Shown piece after piece: positions 42,681 through 55,330 of a stretch of DNA of 64,000 nucleotides (the stretch's first letter is position 1; every line of letters begins with the position of its first letter). Source of the DNA: Pyrenula massariospora (lineage: Eukaryota; Ascomycota; Eurotiomycetes; Pyrenulales; Pyrenulaceae); the NCBI GenBank assembly GCA_021030905.1, contig JAGFMI010000005.1, positions 1,116,001 through 1,180,000 of the forward strand, read 5' to 3'. Both the position numbers and the translations under genes were made by a program. Under the pieces are notes generated by a model. It was not told where the DNA came from, did no database searches, and was given only the letters and a program-made list of their open reading frames with translations.

Positions 42681-45600
42681 TTAAGCATTCGGAGACGTCT
42701 GAGCAACACTCATACCGGAGAACCTGCTGCCGAGCCCAAAAAGCCGAAGACTCGTTCGAGTGATGGCTTGTTGGAGCTGATTGAAAAGAAACGGCGACTC
42801 TTGTGCTGACGCATTAGTAGTGGCGAACTTGCGGATGGTGGCTTCGTCGATTCTGGCTTGCAGCTGTTGCACACGGTCCGGGTTGAACAAGAATGAGAGC
42901 ATCTCGGATAGATTTTCGGGCGGTGACGCTTCCAATATATTCTTTTTATCCTGTGTCATCCAGTGCGGATACTGACATCTGTATTTGGCAATTTCCTTCA
43001 CCAACACTGCCGCTTCCTTGAACCGGACACCTGGGTCTGCCCCATACTCAATCATCATCCTTGTACTCATGAACAAGTCTGATTCTGAGAAGTAACAATA
43101 CAAGTGATCCGGAACTTGGCTGGCTATACAGGCCCAAAAAGTGACGAGAAGGAATGCCCATATTGTGCAGCCTCCCCATGCCGTGACCTTCTGGTTTGGG
43201 TTTGCGCCCTTTTCAAGGAGATATTTTAGTTTCAAATCGCTGGGCTCAGATTTGGGGTATAATAGCAATTTGCTGAGCCAAAAGTGTCCTAACAACGGAC
43301 ATTTGAATGACTCAAGGACCGAGGAGGGCATCGTCTCCATTTTATGAATTAAATACGTTCCGTGATGATATTGGGTCATGTAGGCCATGAACGAGTTTTC
43401 TGTAGATTCCCTAGTGAAGTTCGGGTCAATCGGTCCAGATTTGTCCTAGGATACGATGATCGTATTTACCTAATGATCTTGGCTATCGATTGTGCGTTTC
43501 AACATAGCTTGGTTCAGCTCATCCAAAAAGGAAACGACGAAAGTGCCTTTCCTCTCAAGCTTATCTGAATAGTGTATGGAGAAGTGAATGAGAAAGGAGA
43601 TAGCCGTTCCTGGGGACCGGGGAAGTTGTGTCTTGGGTATGATCTTAATAAAATAAAGCATTACACGGAAAAAACAAGTTAGAGGATCAAAATTTGAAGC
43701 TACCCTTGTTGTGAGTTCCGTAACATAGTTGTGTAAGAGAAAATCATGGACGGTTTTGTGGAGAAATCTAACACTGCGCAAAGGGAATTCCTCGTCGTTA
43801 CTTCTAGCACAGGGGGCAATTTTCAAGAGGTCTTTACACCGATTGCTTAGTCTGTTTTCCCATTTTCTGGCCAAATTAGAGACCAAATCTGGATGTAGCG
43901 GCTGGAGTTCATGAGCCATCGTGTAGCCCGGGCTCTTGCTGTCTAGTTCCAAGCCCTCAAAAGCCAGTAGCGGTACGCCAGAGAAAGCAGACATCTCCGA
44001 TGCCGAAAGAAGGGTGAGAAATATACGCGCCGTCTCCTCACGGTAAAGCGGATGCAAATTGTCCACAACGCGTTTGAAATAATCATTCAGCTCGGGAGGA
44101 AATGCATTCAATCTCTGCTCCAGGGCAGCATAGCTTTCTTCACCTTTCCTGACATCCCTTAATAGATCGCGGATAACGAGGTAAGCCCACAGCCATACCC
44201 CTTGAGCTTTTTCGACAATTTCAGACCCCAATCGCCCGCAACGAGGGTCAACCTGCGCGAGCTTTCGAAATGTGGAATCCTTGGTCAGGCTCTCGTGAAC
44301 AAAAGTCCTCAGGTCATCTTCAGTCAAAGTCTCAAGACGCAAACTGAAGCAACTGTCGCCAAAAGCGATTTTGAAAGCACTCCATGGACGACTCGAGACA
44401 CAAAGTTTGAGGTATGGCAACGCTGCCATTTGCTGCACATACGAGACAATCTCCGTGGCGTCGCCTTGGATTCGTCAAGACCATCGATGAAAAAGCAGAA
44501 TTTTAGTCCCGGTGTACTTTGTTTCAAAGCACTTTCCAGCGTGCTCCAGAGGTCCTTCACAGTCCACTGGACCACCGGGTCACTTTTTGAACAACTCTTA
44601 GCGACCAGCGATGGACGGGACAGAAAAACTTGGTAAAGTAGACTCCGAAGGAGCCCTTCATGTGACTTTTGCAGCGTAGAGCCCATGCTCCAAAAGTAGT
44701 GGCTTGCAGTCACGAGCTCTTCAGAGCCTGCCCAAGCCTCAAGCGCCTGTTTGGTACTGGGATGATCACAAACGTATTTCATCATAGTCGATTTTCCGCT
44801 GCCGGGCTGTCTAACGTCAATTCCAAACGAGCGATGTATCTGCGTTGCGCTCACCTTGCCTGTAACCCAGTATACACCATTGCCACATTCTAACCAGTCC
44901 AGGTACCTTGTTTCTTTATTATCGTAGACCCAATGGAAAGGTTTCTCGTGGGTATCTCTAATTTCAGAATGCCGCCGACGAATCATACCAAAGGAGAGTG
45001 CTTCAAGAACCTGTTGTTCCCGCTTAGCCTCCTCATTTTTGTCCACTACAGCTGAGACAATGTTTGAAAGATTTTGAGGTTCTGTCCTTGTGAGTTGATG
45101 GATTTTCTCATGAATATCTTGAAAATGCTTTTCTGACGAAGTATTCATTTGCACACTCGTTTCTCTGAGAGCTTGTATTGTCGTAAGTATATCGGCCTGG
45201 TAGTTCCTGTTAATTAGAAATATGTACGATAGGAAAACCTGTCTCTGAGTGATCCTAGGTGATGTTATTATAGGGCTTCACGTATAGTTCCATGCAGAAA
45301 TTTTGACAGTACTAGGACTTCCCATGACCTTTTAGACATTACGAATTGGTGGGAACTGTCATGCGAGGTCTACTACACCAGGCATCGGCACACCACAATT
45401 CTTTCATAGGGCATTTGCTCAATGCCAAATCAATGTATCTTCACTTACCTCAAGATGTTCAGTAGACGTGTACGAGCCTGATTTTCGATCCTCCGGAGGC
45501 GATTTTCTAGCTCACCGATCTCTCGCCTTTTTGTAGCACTTCGAAGAGCGTTGCGAAGAGCTTCAAATTTCGGAAATCGGGTGTCGTCACGAGCTTTAAG

Positions 45601-45894
45601 CGTTTGTAAGATAGCAAGCAGGTCATCGGCCAGCGATTGACACTCTTTAGCAAGCTTTTGCAACACGCTCTCATCTGACGACGGATCTTTCCCAGTAAGA
45701 GCCGCTCCATTCGCGCATATTTCGTTACTGAAATCTCTGAGAACGGAAATGACAGTCTCAAGCTCTGTATTTTCTTTCTGTGTACCATCAGCAGAACGAT
45801 AAATCTCTCTAGTTCCAGAGATGATGGAAATTCCATATCCGACAAACTGGGCAACATTTGCAGCAAGCCCGACGGCTGCCAAAGCTTCGGCCAT
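42681..45894 (-). pseudogene. STAND/NLR gene: HeLo-like N-terminus, NACHT, ankyrin-like tail (apparently decayed)
   Basis: Exon 1 (45894-45449) encodes an N-terminal domain starting MAEALAAVGLAANVAQFVGY, typical of HeLo-like/fungal NLR N-termini. A 242-nt intron leads to exon 2 (45206-44855); a 48-nt intron (44807-44854) then rebuilds the P-loop as GKPGSGKST near residue 265. The Walker B block FCFFIDGLDES and the SSRPW sensor region follow, then the NACHT helical part (EIVEKAQGVWLWAYLVIRDLL), VRFLHKTVHDFL, and an ankyrin-like tail (KYLLEKGANPN, MIEYGADPG). The frame is interrupted in about two places, after Walker B and before the ankyrin part, so the gene looks broken or is affected by sequence error. 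Intact fungal NLRs of this layout sense nonself and trigger cell death or related responses. Confidence 0.75.
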
Positions 45895-46662
45895 TGTAAA
45901 CGCTTCGCTTTACTGGGTAGGTACTTTTCACGTTAGGAAAGCCATAAGCATTACTACAAGAAATCATCTTTCTCGTTCGCCTCGGTCTTCAATAGCAAAA
46001 ATGCTATTTGAAATTAAAATAAAAAAGTACCCCACCTTCAGCGCAGCCCACATCCCCATGACCAAGCTACCACTAACCAGGTGGCATGGTGGGTAGGACG
46101 AGCCTTGTGGTTCCGCGAGAATACGGTGAAACCCAGGCTTCGGAACCATCTCACAAGTAACAAGCTTCGTGGAGATTCTGGCCACGGCCAACTACGATCC
46201 GAGATAGGAAATCAAGGGGGAAAGAGGCTGCAGGCCATAAATATCAAGTGATACCGTTACCGCGGTAAATCAATTGCCAATGGCCTCCACAGGACCAGAC
46301 ATAATATGCAGCTCTAAGGTATGCAACCGGCTCTCTCAACTTTTGCGTACAAATCATATATCCCACAACCAGTCGTAAATCGGATGCTTGCTGTCCTCCA
46401 TGCTCTTGCTAGGTCCATCATCTGCTTATACGTTCCTTCAGCTCATAATTACTCCTGCTCAACGCGGATAATTGCATAATCAGATCGCTCCATGTAGAAA
46501 GGTTTGGTTAGTAGACTTAACGCTGACGCCCCTATCGCGCGAATTTAAAAGTTTGCCCACAAAAGCACCACAGGCTCTCACGCCAGAGGTATTTCTTGTG
46601 TCATCCCACGCGAGACTCGCGATGTGTGCCGTACTCTTTTAACGACAAACCACCTGCGCTGG
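45895..46662. other. Intergenic
   Basis: Promoter of the NLR gene and 3' flank of the F-box gene. No repeat or gene seen. Confidence 0.5.
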
Positions 46663-48988
46663 TTAGGCGTCAGTCATTTCGCTGTCACCGTCGTGTAGAG
46701 TTTGGAGAGCCGATTCTGTCAATGCCGAATCTCGATGACCAAGCTCTCGGAGCCTCTCTCGAGCTGCATGTCGCCGAAAGGCAGTCGAGGGATCGAACGG
46801 ACCTGCGTCATGCCCGTGCGCTTTCGGCTTGTAAGAACTCGTCGGCTCGAGTGCTTTGGTATTCTGATCGGTCGTTGGCTCGTCAGGTATGCTCAATGGA
46901 CTCCCCGCGCGGCCGCGGACCTCGTCAACATCTTCAGGCGGCGAGAACGACCAGACCTTCATATATTTAGCAGATCGCTCGCCTGTAAAACACGTAACAA
47001 CTCACCTCCATAATAGTCTTACTCCCCCGACTGGCCATGATAACTGCCTTCTCTTCTTCAAATGCAACGCGCCAGACCGCCTCAGCTGGCTTGCACAGTT
47101 CGCGAACGAGTTGTCCTGTCTTCAAGCTCCAAATCTTGACCCGACCATCACTCCCGCCACTTACGATCCTTGTGTCATCGAATTGCAGACTGGTCACGCT
47201 GTTATCGTGAGCAGCCAACCGATGAATAGGAGCCATCGATTGGAGCGACCACACCCTCACCGAACCGTCTGATCCGCCAGTAACTAGAGTATCGCCTCGC
47301 ATTTGCAATTGGCCAACAAGTGAGGTGTGGCCTTGTAAGACGGCCTGGCACTGACCGGTGCTAGGATCCCATATCCGGACGCTGGTGTCCAGACTACCAG
47401 TAGCGATTCTAGTTCCGTCAAATGCAATCGCGTAGATTTGGCTGAAATGACCGCTCAGGGTCCGAATACATTTGCCTTCAGATATACTCCAGATCCTAGC
47501 CGTTGTGTCGTAGCTACCAGAGACGACGTAGTCACGATGTATGGCCAGGCATCGCACACTAGCCTGGTGTCCGACTAGAACATTCTTACAAACGCCAGTT
47601 GGGAGATCCCAGATGCGAAGTGTGGTATCGCGAGAGCCAGAGATCGCAGTATTAGCGTCTGACATCTTCAGGCACCTCACTGTTGAAGTATGTCCGCGTA
47701 GAGTATGAATTGAGGCGCTGAATAGCAAACGTCAGTCGTGGTGACAACATCGATGTAGCAAAACTTGACATACCCTGTAGCCATATTCCACACCCGGACA
47801 TCCCGGTCACAGCCCCCGCTGACCAAGATATCATCCCACGGCACCATCGCCCAAACACCCATGACGTGCCCGGTGAGAGTCTTCTGATGCTCTCCACTTG
47901 TGTTGAAGACATGAATCTTGGCATTGTCCAATGCTACGACAATATACTTTCCTGTCAAGTGCAGACTGGTAACAACCCCTTGGTCAGGATGAATATGTTT
48001 GTACGTGGTCTCGCCACCCTTTCTCCAGGCAGCTTCCACCATGTACTTCTGCTTGAAATGAGACCTGTAAGACTGGGTCTTGGGTCGTCGCTTGACCCTA
48101 GGACTACCTGGCTCAACTAGGGTCGCAGTCGTCAAGTTGGGAGCACTACTAGAAGGACCAGGCAACATCGAGTCCAAAGATCTCTTAGGCGACCGATTCT
48201 GGAAGCCATATGGTCCTCGTACAGGAGCTCCTAGCGATAATGTCTCAAGGGGGTCATTCGTATCATCTGCGAGTCTTTGGTATGCATGCTTTTCACACAA
48301 GAGCTTCCAAGTCATATCATCATTCAGTAGTTCATGCCATCGTTTCGAGACCTGCGAAGATCTTGCAAGGGTTTTTGGATCGTCAACAAAGGAAAGAATC
48401 TGCGGGCGTCAGCTAACATGCTCTGATTTGGTCACAGAAACATACTCGTAAACAAAGCTCATTTGGTAAAGTCGTAAAGGGATCCTTTTTTAGTCGCGGT
48501 GCGACAAAACTATGTACAAAGCTCAAGAGCTGGCTGTCGCACATGTTGAGGAGCTCGGCAAGATACCGCTGCTTTTGGGCCGAGCTGATTGCTGTGAAAT
48601 GCAATCGCGCATCGCGTAGATGATTATCTTCATCTTCGCCCGCAGTTGTCCAGCTGGGAGCTCTCTGATGTGGTGTTGGACTTGGCGCTGGCGTAGGAGG
48701 GGAGGCGGGTGCGGAGGGTAGGAGGTTGTGTGGAATTGTGGTGGCAGACCGGTTGGGTGTAGGAAGCGGTTTGGGATGTGAATGGGACATGCTACCCCGT
48801 GATCTTGACAAATGAGGGTTACTTGTAGATATTGGTTGTGGAGCAGGCCGAGGAGAAGGATAGTCGTGGTCAGTATCAATCAGAGAAGCTCGCCGTTGTG
48901 ACAGAGACATTTGTTGGATTGACTGCGTATCCATTGACGAACGAGCAGAGGAGTGCCTCGATGATTCGATGGTGTCTATGTCGTCCAT
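46663..48988 (-). CDS. F-box/WD40 protein, Cdc4/Fbw7 type
   Basis: About 724 aa in four exons: 48988-48446, 48399-47774, 47717-47006, 46956-46663 (introns of 46, 56 and 49 nt). The first join rebuilds the F-box LPNELCLRILSFVDDPKTLA. Residues 1-110 are Ser/Pro-rich. The F-box lies near residues 170-215 (KRWHELLNDDMTWKLLC), then a basic linker and seven or eight WD40 repeats, with units ending SGGCDRDVRVWNM, SGSRDTTLRIWDL, SGSYDTTARIWSI and TGSLDTSVRIWDP. As in Cdc4/Fbw7/FWD-1 it would be the substrate receptor of an SCF ubiquitin ligase recognising phosphodegrons. Upstream of the chosen Met lies an open frame with GACGTGAGT that could be a 5' leader intron. The last exon encodes a disordered tail. 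Confidence 0.92.
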
Positions 48989-50372
48989 CGCTATCTCAAA
49001 GCGCCCGATGAAGCAGGAAATGTCGGTCAAGAAATTGCCATGCAGTGATGGGCTTTCTTCACTCACGTCCGCCGTAGCCCCTAGATTTCTGTACAATCAG
49101 ACACAAGCGCAAAACGCAATGTTCCCGCAGTCCTGCAAGCCAGGAGGAGCGTTACAGCGAAAGGACCGAGATAGCGGCTCAAGGGTTGCTGTTAACGGCG
49201 AAGAGCCATTGTGTGGTAATAACGGGGGTCGGCCGTGAGGAGCAAAGTATGAGAAAGCAGGGATTCCAGGTCGTCCTCTTCGAGGAGTCGCGGCACGAGC
49301 CCAGATACTTCGGAGTAAGGGGAGTTCAATGGGTGGTGGGAAAGGGAGGCTTGGATCACAGATACACAGCAAGTCGTGAGACAAGCTGGGGGAGAGCACC
49401 GTTTCACCTTTGAGGAGTGGTTGGCACGAGCGGGCCGCAACAGGGATGCGATGGCGGCATCCTGGGGGGGCAGGAATGCGCCCCGTCTCAAGACCTCCAC
49501 CACAACCTCATCGTGACCGAGTCTATCTATCTACATGTGGATATCCGAATGTGAAAGCACGCATCTCATTTCGTCACTTGTTGCGCTCGTAGATCGTCAC
49601 ACGCAGTGACGTTCGACGGTGATTGGCAGATTGGGCTTACAACCCTAGACCTGCGATCGATCTATTACGCTATGGTCGAGTTTTATATGCATGTTCAGGT
49701 GCTGTTCGCATCTTCTGCGCTCAAACTGAGGGGACTTCAATTCGCCCTGATTCAAACTAAAGGTCACGTATTCTGTCAGTGCGTAGCGCAGCGAGGCTCT
49801 GAACAAGGTGACTTTTGTATGTGCCTCTCTGCCCGCAACACAGGGAAAATAGTCTTTCCAGGAGACATTGTTTACACCTGAATGGTATCTCATCGATTGC
49901 CAACTTTGTGAAGTGAAGTTGGAGACTCAAGACTGTAGAGATAACCGCTAGCTAGCATCGTAGCTTGGTCATTATACACATTGTTCGCAACCACTGTTGA
50001 CGTCCAACCTGTGATAAGCGGGCCCCGACCAGCAAGATCCATCCGTGGGCCCTCTTTCAAATTGTAATCGTCGTCAATGAGCCTCTATCCGTCTATGGAA
50101 AACTGCGCCGAGGCGTTGCGAGCTCGAACGCCAACATTAGATACCAATCTCCTTACGTTCAAAAGCTGTCCACCGAGAGTGCGCCGCGTTTATCACCTTG
50201 GTCGAACAATTTGCTTCTTTACCACCTAGCACAGATATTAACATCGTCACAAGTGGATACAGGCAGATAGAACCAACAAAAGGTCCCATCAAGCTTGAGA
50301 TTGACGTGAGATCAGAATCTGGAACATGATCACAATATATAGGCGCAAAACTAGTCGAAATTGACACCAGCT
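48989..50372. other. Intergenic
   Basis: Includes the F-box gene promoter and leader and the ZIP gene 3' flank. Frames at 49186-49893 have no recognisable content. Nothing else seen. Confidence 0.5.
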
Positions 50373-51632
50373 TCAATGAACGTCCCCAATTTGCAGAATA
50401 AGTGGCAAGATCATCCCAAAAACCGCAGCCGCAAGATCTCTTACTGCGGGCTTTTCTTCTTTCGGCGGAGACTCGCGTTCAAGATAACCATTAGCGCTAC
50501 CATTTATTTGCTGCTCATGGTGAATAGCATTGTTTTCTTGCATTGTGTGCATGGCGACATAAAGGAATGTACCCCCAGAAAATAGAAGAAGCACGCCTGT
50601 CCACCACTTCGTAGATTCAGCGTTACTAACGCGACTAGTGCCGATAGAGTGAGCAAAGGCCCAGGTTGCGAGAGCTCCAAATGGCGCTGCCAAGCTGAAT
50701 AGGAGAAGATGGCCTCGTGCAGATCTTTTCGACAGGCCTTGTCGTAACAGGACGGAGGTTAATCCAAAGGCCGCGGGTGCCTTGTGGATCATGATTGCTA
50801 GGAAGACAATAAAGCTCAGCCCTGTATTAGATGTCAGAGAAGATGCACCAAGCGCAATACCATCAGCAGCCGCGTGAATGACCAGGCCGGTTGTAGTCGC
50901 GAAGCTGCGATTAAGATTGCCTTGTTCGTTTCCCGGGTGGAAAGCTTCCAGTTCGCCATCTTCGTTGGTTGAAACCCTGTGGAAACCACGGCCTAAGTCG
51001 TTTAGAGAAATATGATACGGCTGTTGTGTCCCTCTGGAAGACGAAGTAGCTTGCGGTACCATATCGATAAGATACATCAGAACAAAACCCGCGATCAGTG
51101 CTACACCAATCCAGGCATGCGGTGATTTGCCATGGTGGTCTTCCTTTGGACGATCTTGAGATTCAGCGAGGGCACCTACGACCCCGGGTTCTGTGGGTGT
51201 TTTGGGTGGGTCTTTTGGCACGGTGTCGGGATCATCCGTATCAATGAATAGAGGTTTGCCCTGATCGAGCGAAAGAATTTCGGCAGGATATCGTCGGTCC
51301 AGCTGTCCAGTCTGCGCAACCGGCCATCGCGCATCCAGACTGCTAAACGACGTGCTTCTTCTCGTGTGCGGTGAAACAATTGGTTGTGCCTCATACAGGG
51401 TGTCTACGCCCTCCGGAATGATGATAATGAGCGAAGTGCCAACGAGAACGCCCATGCCAATCGTCGACATAAGGCGCAGCTGTGAAGATGAGAGGGAGAA
51501 GGAGAGAGGTAAGGAGCCTGCAAGAAAAGAGCTAGCTAGCTCGTCAGCAATTCTGAAAGGCCAAAATTTCGCATTGGATTACGCTATTGCCATCACGATG
51601 CCCAAGCTGAGCAACGTAAAGAAGCCGTCCAT
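50373..51632 (-). CDS. ZIP-family metal transporter (ZIP9/ATX2-like)
   Basis: A 409-aa multi-pass ZIP transporter. Exon 2 (51552-50373) carries SFLAGSLPLSFSLSSSQLRL and STIGMGVLVGTSL, the first helices typical of the SLC39A9/ATX2 subgroup. Exon 1 (51632-51583) encodes MDGFFTLLSLGIVMAIA; the join in the right phase implies a 30-nt intron (51553-51582), unusually short, though both splice sites are GT-AG. A long hydrophilic loop is followed by the metal-binding helices GLVIHAAADGIALGAS (near residue 239) and MIHKAPAAFGLTS (near 271). ZIP9-type proteins move zinc or manganese out of the secretory lumen into the cytosol. The gene is head-to-head with HAT1. Confidence 0.92.
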
Positions 51633-52075
51633 CTTCGGCTGCAGGGCGGATGTTGGCAAAAGGCCTTCATGAGTCACAGAATGGAGGCACTTGAGCGACG
51701 CATCACTGGCCTTTTGTAGATGTCCGAAGCGAGATAGAAACACAGATAACTTGCAGCGGTGGCACTAGGATCGAATGGCGCACATCTGGCAAGTTTTGTG
51801 GCCCACTTGCTCGTGAGACGGTGTTCGAAGATGAAGTTTCGGGGCGGAATGCACGGACCATTGCTAAATGGATTTCCGAATCTAGGCACGCGGGTCTAAC
51901 GCGGAGCGCGACGAGCTCCACTTTCAGCGCGACTTTATCTCATCTCAAGTTTGCGAGCCACTCGTCAAGGTGTCGCATTTGAACTGAACACAAGTCTGCT
52001 CGCCGCCACCAACTCCTATCCCTTCGTCTTGCCGAATTGCCCCCTTGAGCGCTCGCTGCCTACGTGAGGGCCGTA
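51633..52075. promoter_or_regulatory. Divergent promoter of ZIP transporter and HAT1
   Basis: A 443-bp gap between head-to-head start codons. No element picked out by eye. Confidence 0.5.
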
Positions 52076-53727
52076 ATGGCTCCGATAGAAGATTGTAAGT
52101 CCCGGACTTCTTGACACAGATAAATCAGGGTCTTTTAGAAGCTAACATTTCTCTCGTAGGGTCTTCAAACGCAAACGAAGTCATCACAGTACAGTTTATC
52201 CAGCCTGGTGAGGCCGATCTCAAGAACCTTAATTCCTTTCATCCAGTCTTCACCTATCCGATTTTTGGCACTGAGGAACGAATCTTCGGCTACCGTGGGC
52301 TAGACATTTCGCTTAGATTTACAGCCCATGACTGTCAGCCTCAGCTGTCGGTTTCATACGATAAGAAATTTCCGGCTGTCGGAGACACCAAAGCGACTGA
52401 CCTAAATGGAACACTGAAAGATTGGTTACCACATGGTGAATAGTCACGAAAGGCAGGAGGAATCAGGGACAAGTCTAAGCTGACTCTTAGTGTAGACGCA
52501 TTTGAAAAACCCTTTGATTTCGAGAAGAGGATACGAGACGATGAATGGGCAAAAGACTTTAAGCCGCCCGGGGTTCGTGTCCACCAATATTTGCGGAAAG
52601 ACAGGAATTTTGAAATATGGGCGGGCCCATTGACAGACCCCGGCGTAAGAACGCTATTCGATCGAATACAAATCTTTACATCATTCTTTATTGAAGGCGG
52701 CGTACCGATCAAAACTGATGACGTGGAGTGGACGTTGGAGAGGTGGACGATCTACTTTGTTTTCGAGGTTGAGTCTCAGCCCTCAACCCCATCAGCATCG
52801 CCTTACGTCTTTGCTGGATTTGCTAATACCTACCGTTTTGCGTCTTTTCAACCCTCAACATCTACCAACGAGTCACGACCGCTCTCTCTCCTTGCAGATT
52901 TTCCAGATCGCCAAGTCCATGTCACCGAGTTGCCCTCCCGCCTCCGCATAGCGCAATTTATAATTCTTCCTCCATTTCAACACCAGGGCCACGGTTCTGC
53001 TCTCTATGATACTATATATCAACGAGCAATATCAGATACTACTATCCACGAGCTTACAGTGGAGGATCCCAATGAAGAATTCGATGTTCTTCGTGACACC
53101 TGTGACCACCGCATCCTCTTCCCTTTTTTTCAGGCGAGCAACGTCCATATCAATACCAGTCCTTATCCACCAGACACAAGACGCCGCCCGCACCGGCTCC
53201 CGACAGGGAAACTAATTCCTATCGACAGTCTTGATTCTACTCGTGTCAAGACAAAGATCGCCCCTCGTCAATTCGCCCGCTTAACAGAGATGTATCTGTT
53301 ATCTCAAATTCCCGAATCGCATCGGCTTGCTGGGAACGTGAATCTTACAAAGATCCAGATCCAGAAGCATAAGCTTGCCGATGAGAAGGACCGCGCATAC
53401 TATTGGTGGCGAATGCTGGTCAAGCAGCGGGTATACAAAAAGAACCGAGACTTCATGATACAGATGGACAAAGAGGAGCGATGGGGCAAGCTGGAGGAGA
53501 GCTTGCAGGGGATCGAGCTAGAGTACATGCTCTTGCTAAGTCGATGGGAGGGTTGGGAGGATGTTGAAAACGAGGAAGATGAAGCGGAAGGCGAGGCGTC
53601 GACTACAGCTTTAACAGAACGAACAGTGAAAAAGAGGAAGATTGTTGACGAAGATGAGGATGAAGATGCGGGTGATGCAAATGGTACCTTAGGATTGGCT
53701 ACAGGGGCGAAAAAGGCGAAGGTTTGA
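52076..53727 (+). CDS. HAT1: Histone acetyltransferase type B catalytic subunit
   Basis: A 508-aa HAT1 protein in three exons (52076-52094, 52160-52435, 52496-53727; introns 65 and 60 nt, both phase 1). The N-terminal HAT1 domain has WSSNANEVITVQFIQPGE and FHPVFTYPIFGTEE. The second join gives WLPHDAFEKPFDFEKR. The GNAT acetyl-CoA site is visible near residue 259 in LPPFQHQGHGSAL, followed by ELTVEDPNEEFDVLRD with conserved acidic residues. HAT1 acetylates newly made histone H4 at Lys5 and Lys12 with an RbAp48-type partner. The C-terminal 60 residues are acidic then basic (KKRKIVDEDEDED, KKAKV), a likely nuclear signal and longer than in yeast. Confidence 0.96.
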
Positions 53728-53962
53728 CCGCGATCGGGGCTTAGCACCGTGTTGTAGGCAGGAAGAGCTTGCCATACAATTCTAGACAGAGGGTAGATTT
53801 GCATCGCGGTCGGCGACGACGATCAGCACTGGCAATATAAAGAATATCTCGAAGTTTTTTTAACCCTGCAGGTCGGTCGGAGAGGCGGCTCAAGGCATTT
53901 CGCGAGAGACATGGACGTTTGCACTGATCGCGACCTTTAGACAATCGATCTAAGTTCAAGAT

Positions 53963-54895
53963 TTATACACGAAGAAATTTTGATTTTGCCGATGAGACGG
54001 TCTTCTTGCGCCTTAGCAAGGACTCCCTTGATAGGCGGGAGAGCGGATTTAGCTTTGGAGGAAGATTGACGCCTACTACTTGCTGACTTTGTCGATAGCG
54101 GTATGTCACGTTGCCCTTCACGACATCCTTTCTTGGCCGGTCTTCCACAGTGTCGAAAAGCTTACGCTTTTTTCCAACATCCCTCTCGACTTCCTTTCTG
54201 GCGTTAGGTTGAGAAGCTGGATCGTGGTCAACAGTCTCAGGCTCCGGTAGCTTTAGAGAGGGGTTGTTCGATGGATCTTCGTCCCGCAAACGCTTTTGGC
54301 CTTTTTTCTTCTTCCTCGGCTTTTTCATTGGTAACAGGTTCCCATTACTTTGGCCTTGAAAGCGTGTTGTACCCGCTACCTCTGGGCCCGCATCATCATC
54401 CGAGTCCTTAGTGTCTGTAATTTTAAGCTCAGCAGAACTCATGCCATTTATTTGCACAGGCATTCCATGCGGCTCTATAGCCGCTCGTCCATCGAAACGG
54501 ATATGCTTATGCTGCAAATCAAATCGAGGTTGGTGTATATCTTCATTAGTATCTTGTGTAGGGTCAATGCTGGTATGATCTGCTACTATGCCATTTTGGT
54601 CTCTTCGACTATGATGCACTGATGCTTCATCTGGCTTGGGTTCTGGGGAAGCCGAGTCATTAGATAATCTCTCGCCCTCCACATTTTGACGGGTTGCAGT
54701 GTCTACCGTCAGATCGATTGTTGGAGGTTGATCAATTTGGCGTGTGTTAGCGTGGGTACCTGGGCCACCGTCCTTGCGACCCTGGGAATCTTGATCGAGC
54801 TTTACGGATTGTAGATCCTCAGAAGACACCTTGGATCGCAGCACAAGCGGCGAATCCGCCTTAAGTCGCTTGCTTCGACGTCGGGTAGCCACCAT
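53963..54895 (-). CDS. Basic nuclear/nucleolar protein, possible U3-snoRNA-associated (UTP16-like)
   Basis: A 310-aa single-exon, low-complexity, highly charged protein starting MVATRRRSKRLKADSP. It has a DSDDDAGPEVA motif near residue 165 resembling the DDDAPEE-VS core of fungal U3-snoRNA-associated proteins, then Lys-rich runs (KKPRKKKKGQKRLRDE, GKKRKLFD) and a C-terminal LSRESLLRRKKTVSSAKSKF block. These features point to the nucleolus and ribosome biogenesis. The match is by short motif only; another disordered nuclear protein would look similar. It shares a 435-bp divergent promoter with the glyoxalase-fold gene. Confidence 0.6.
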   Translation of the reverse strand: MVATRRRSKRLKADSPLVLRSKVSSEDLQSVKLDQDSQGRKDGGPGTHANTRQIDQPPTIDLTVDTATRQNVEGERLSNDSASPEPKPDEASVHHSRRDQNGIVADHTSIDPTQDTNEDIHQPRFDLQHKHIRFDGRAAIEPHGMPVQINGMSSAELKITDTKDSDDDAGPEVAGTTRFQGQSNGNLLPMKKPRKKKKGQKRLRDEDPSNNPSLKLPEPETVDHDPASQPNARKEVERDVGKKRKLFDTVEDRPRKDVVKGNVTYRYRQSQQVVGVNLPPKLNPLSRLSRESLLRRKKTVSSAKSKFLRV

Positions 54896-55330
54896 GTTTC
54901 AATAGTCGGTACGTTTGATGGGTCAATAGTAAAAGGACAAGATGAGAGCACACTAAAAGCGAGTCGCTCAACACCCAAGCAACAGTGGATCGGCTAATTC
55001 TCTCGAATCACGACAACACTCGTGGGGCTCCGGTGCACTGTCGTCGTTACGTCCGAGCTCTGCAGTTGTCTAGGTACGGCAAAGGTGGTGGATGGCGAAA
55101 ATCGTGTGGTAGAAAATTGAGCGTCTGCCGAAAATTGTTGTGCAGCTCTCCGGGGCGGAGCGGAAGAAAGTTTCCAGGCTCAGAGACCACTCAGATTCCA
55201 CTAGTCTTCCGCCGCCTCGCTACTAGCCCCGGCATGAACTGCAAGCCACCCCAGAAATCTACGATCAATCCCATGCACATCTGATGCATCACCTTTCTTT
55301 TGACGCACAGCAACAAGCTGCGTCGCAACC
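54896..55330. promoter_or_regulatory. Divergent promoter, nucleolar protein / glyoxalase-fold gene
   Basis: The gap between head-to-head start codons. No distinctive element seen. Confidence 0.45.
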
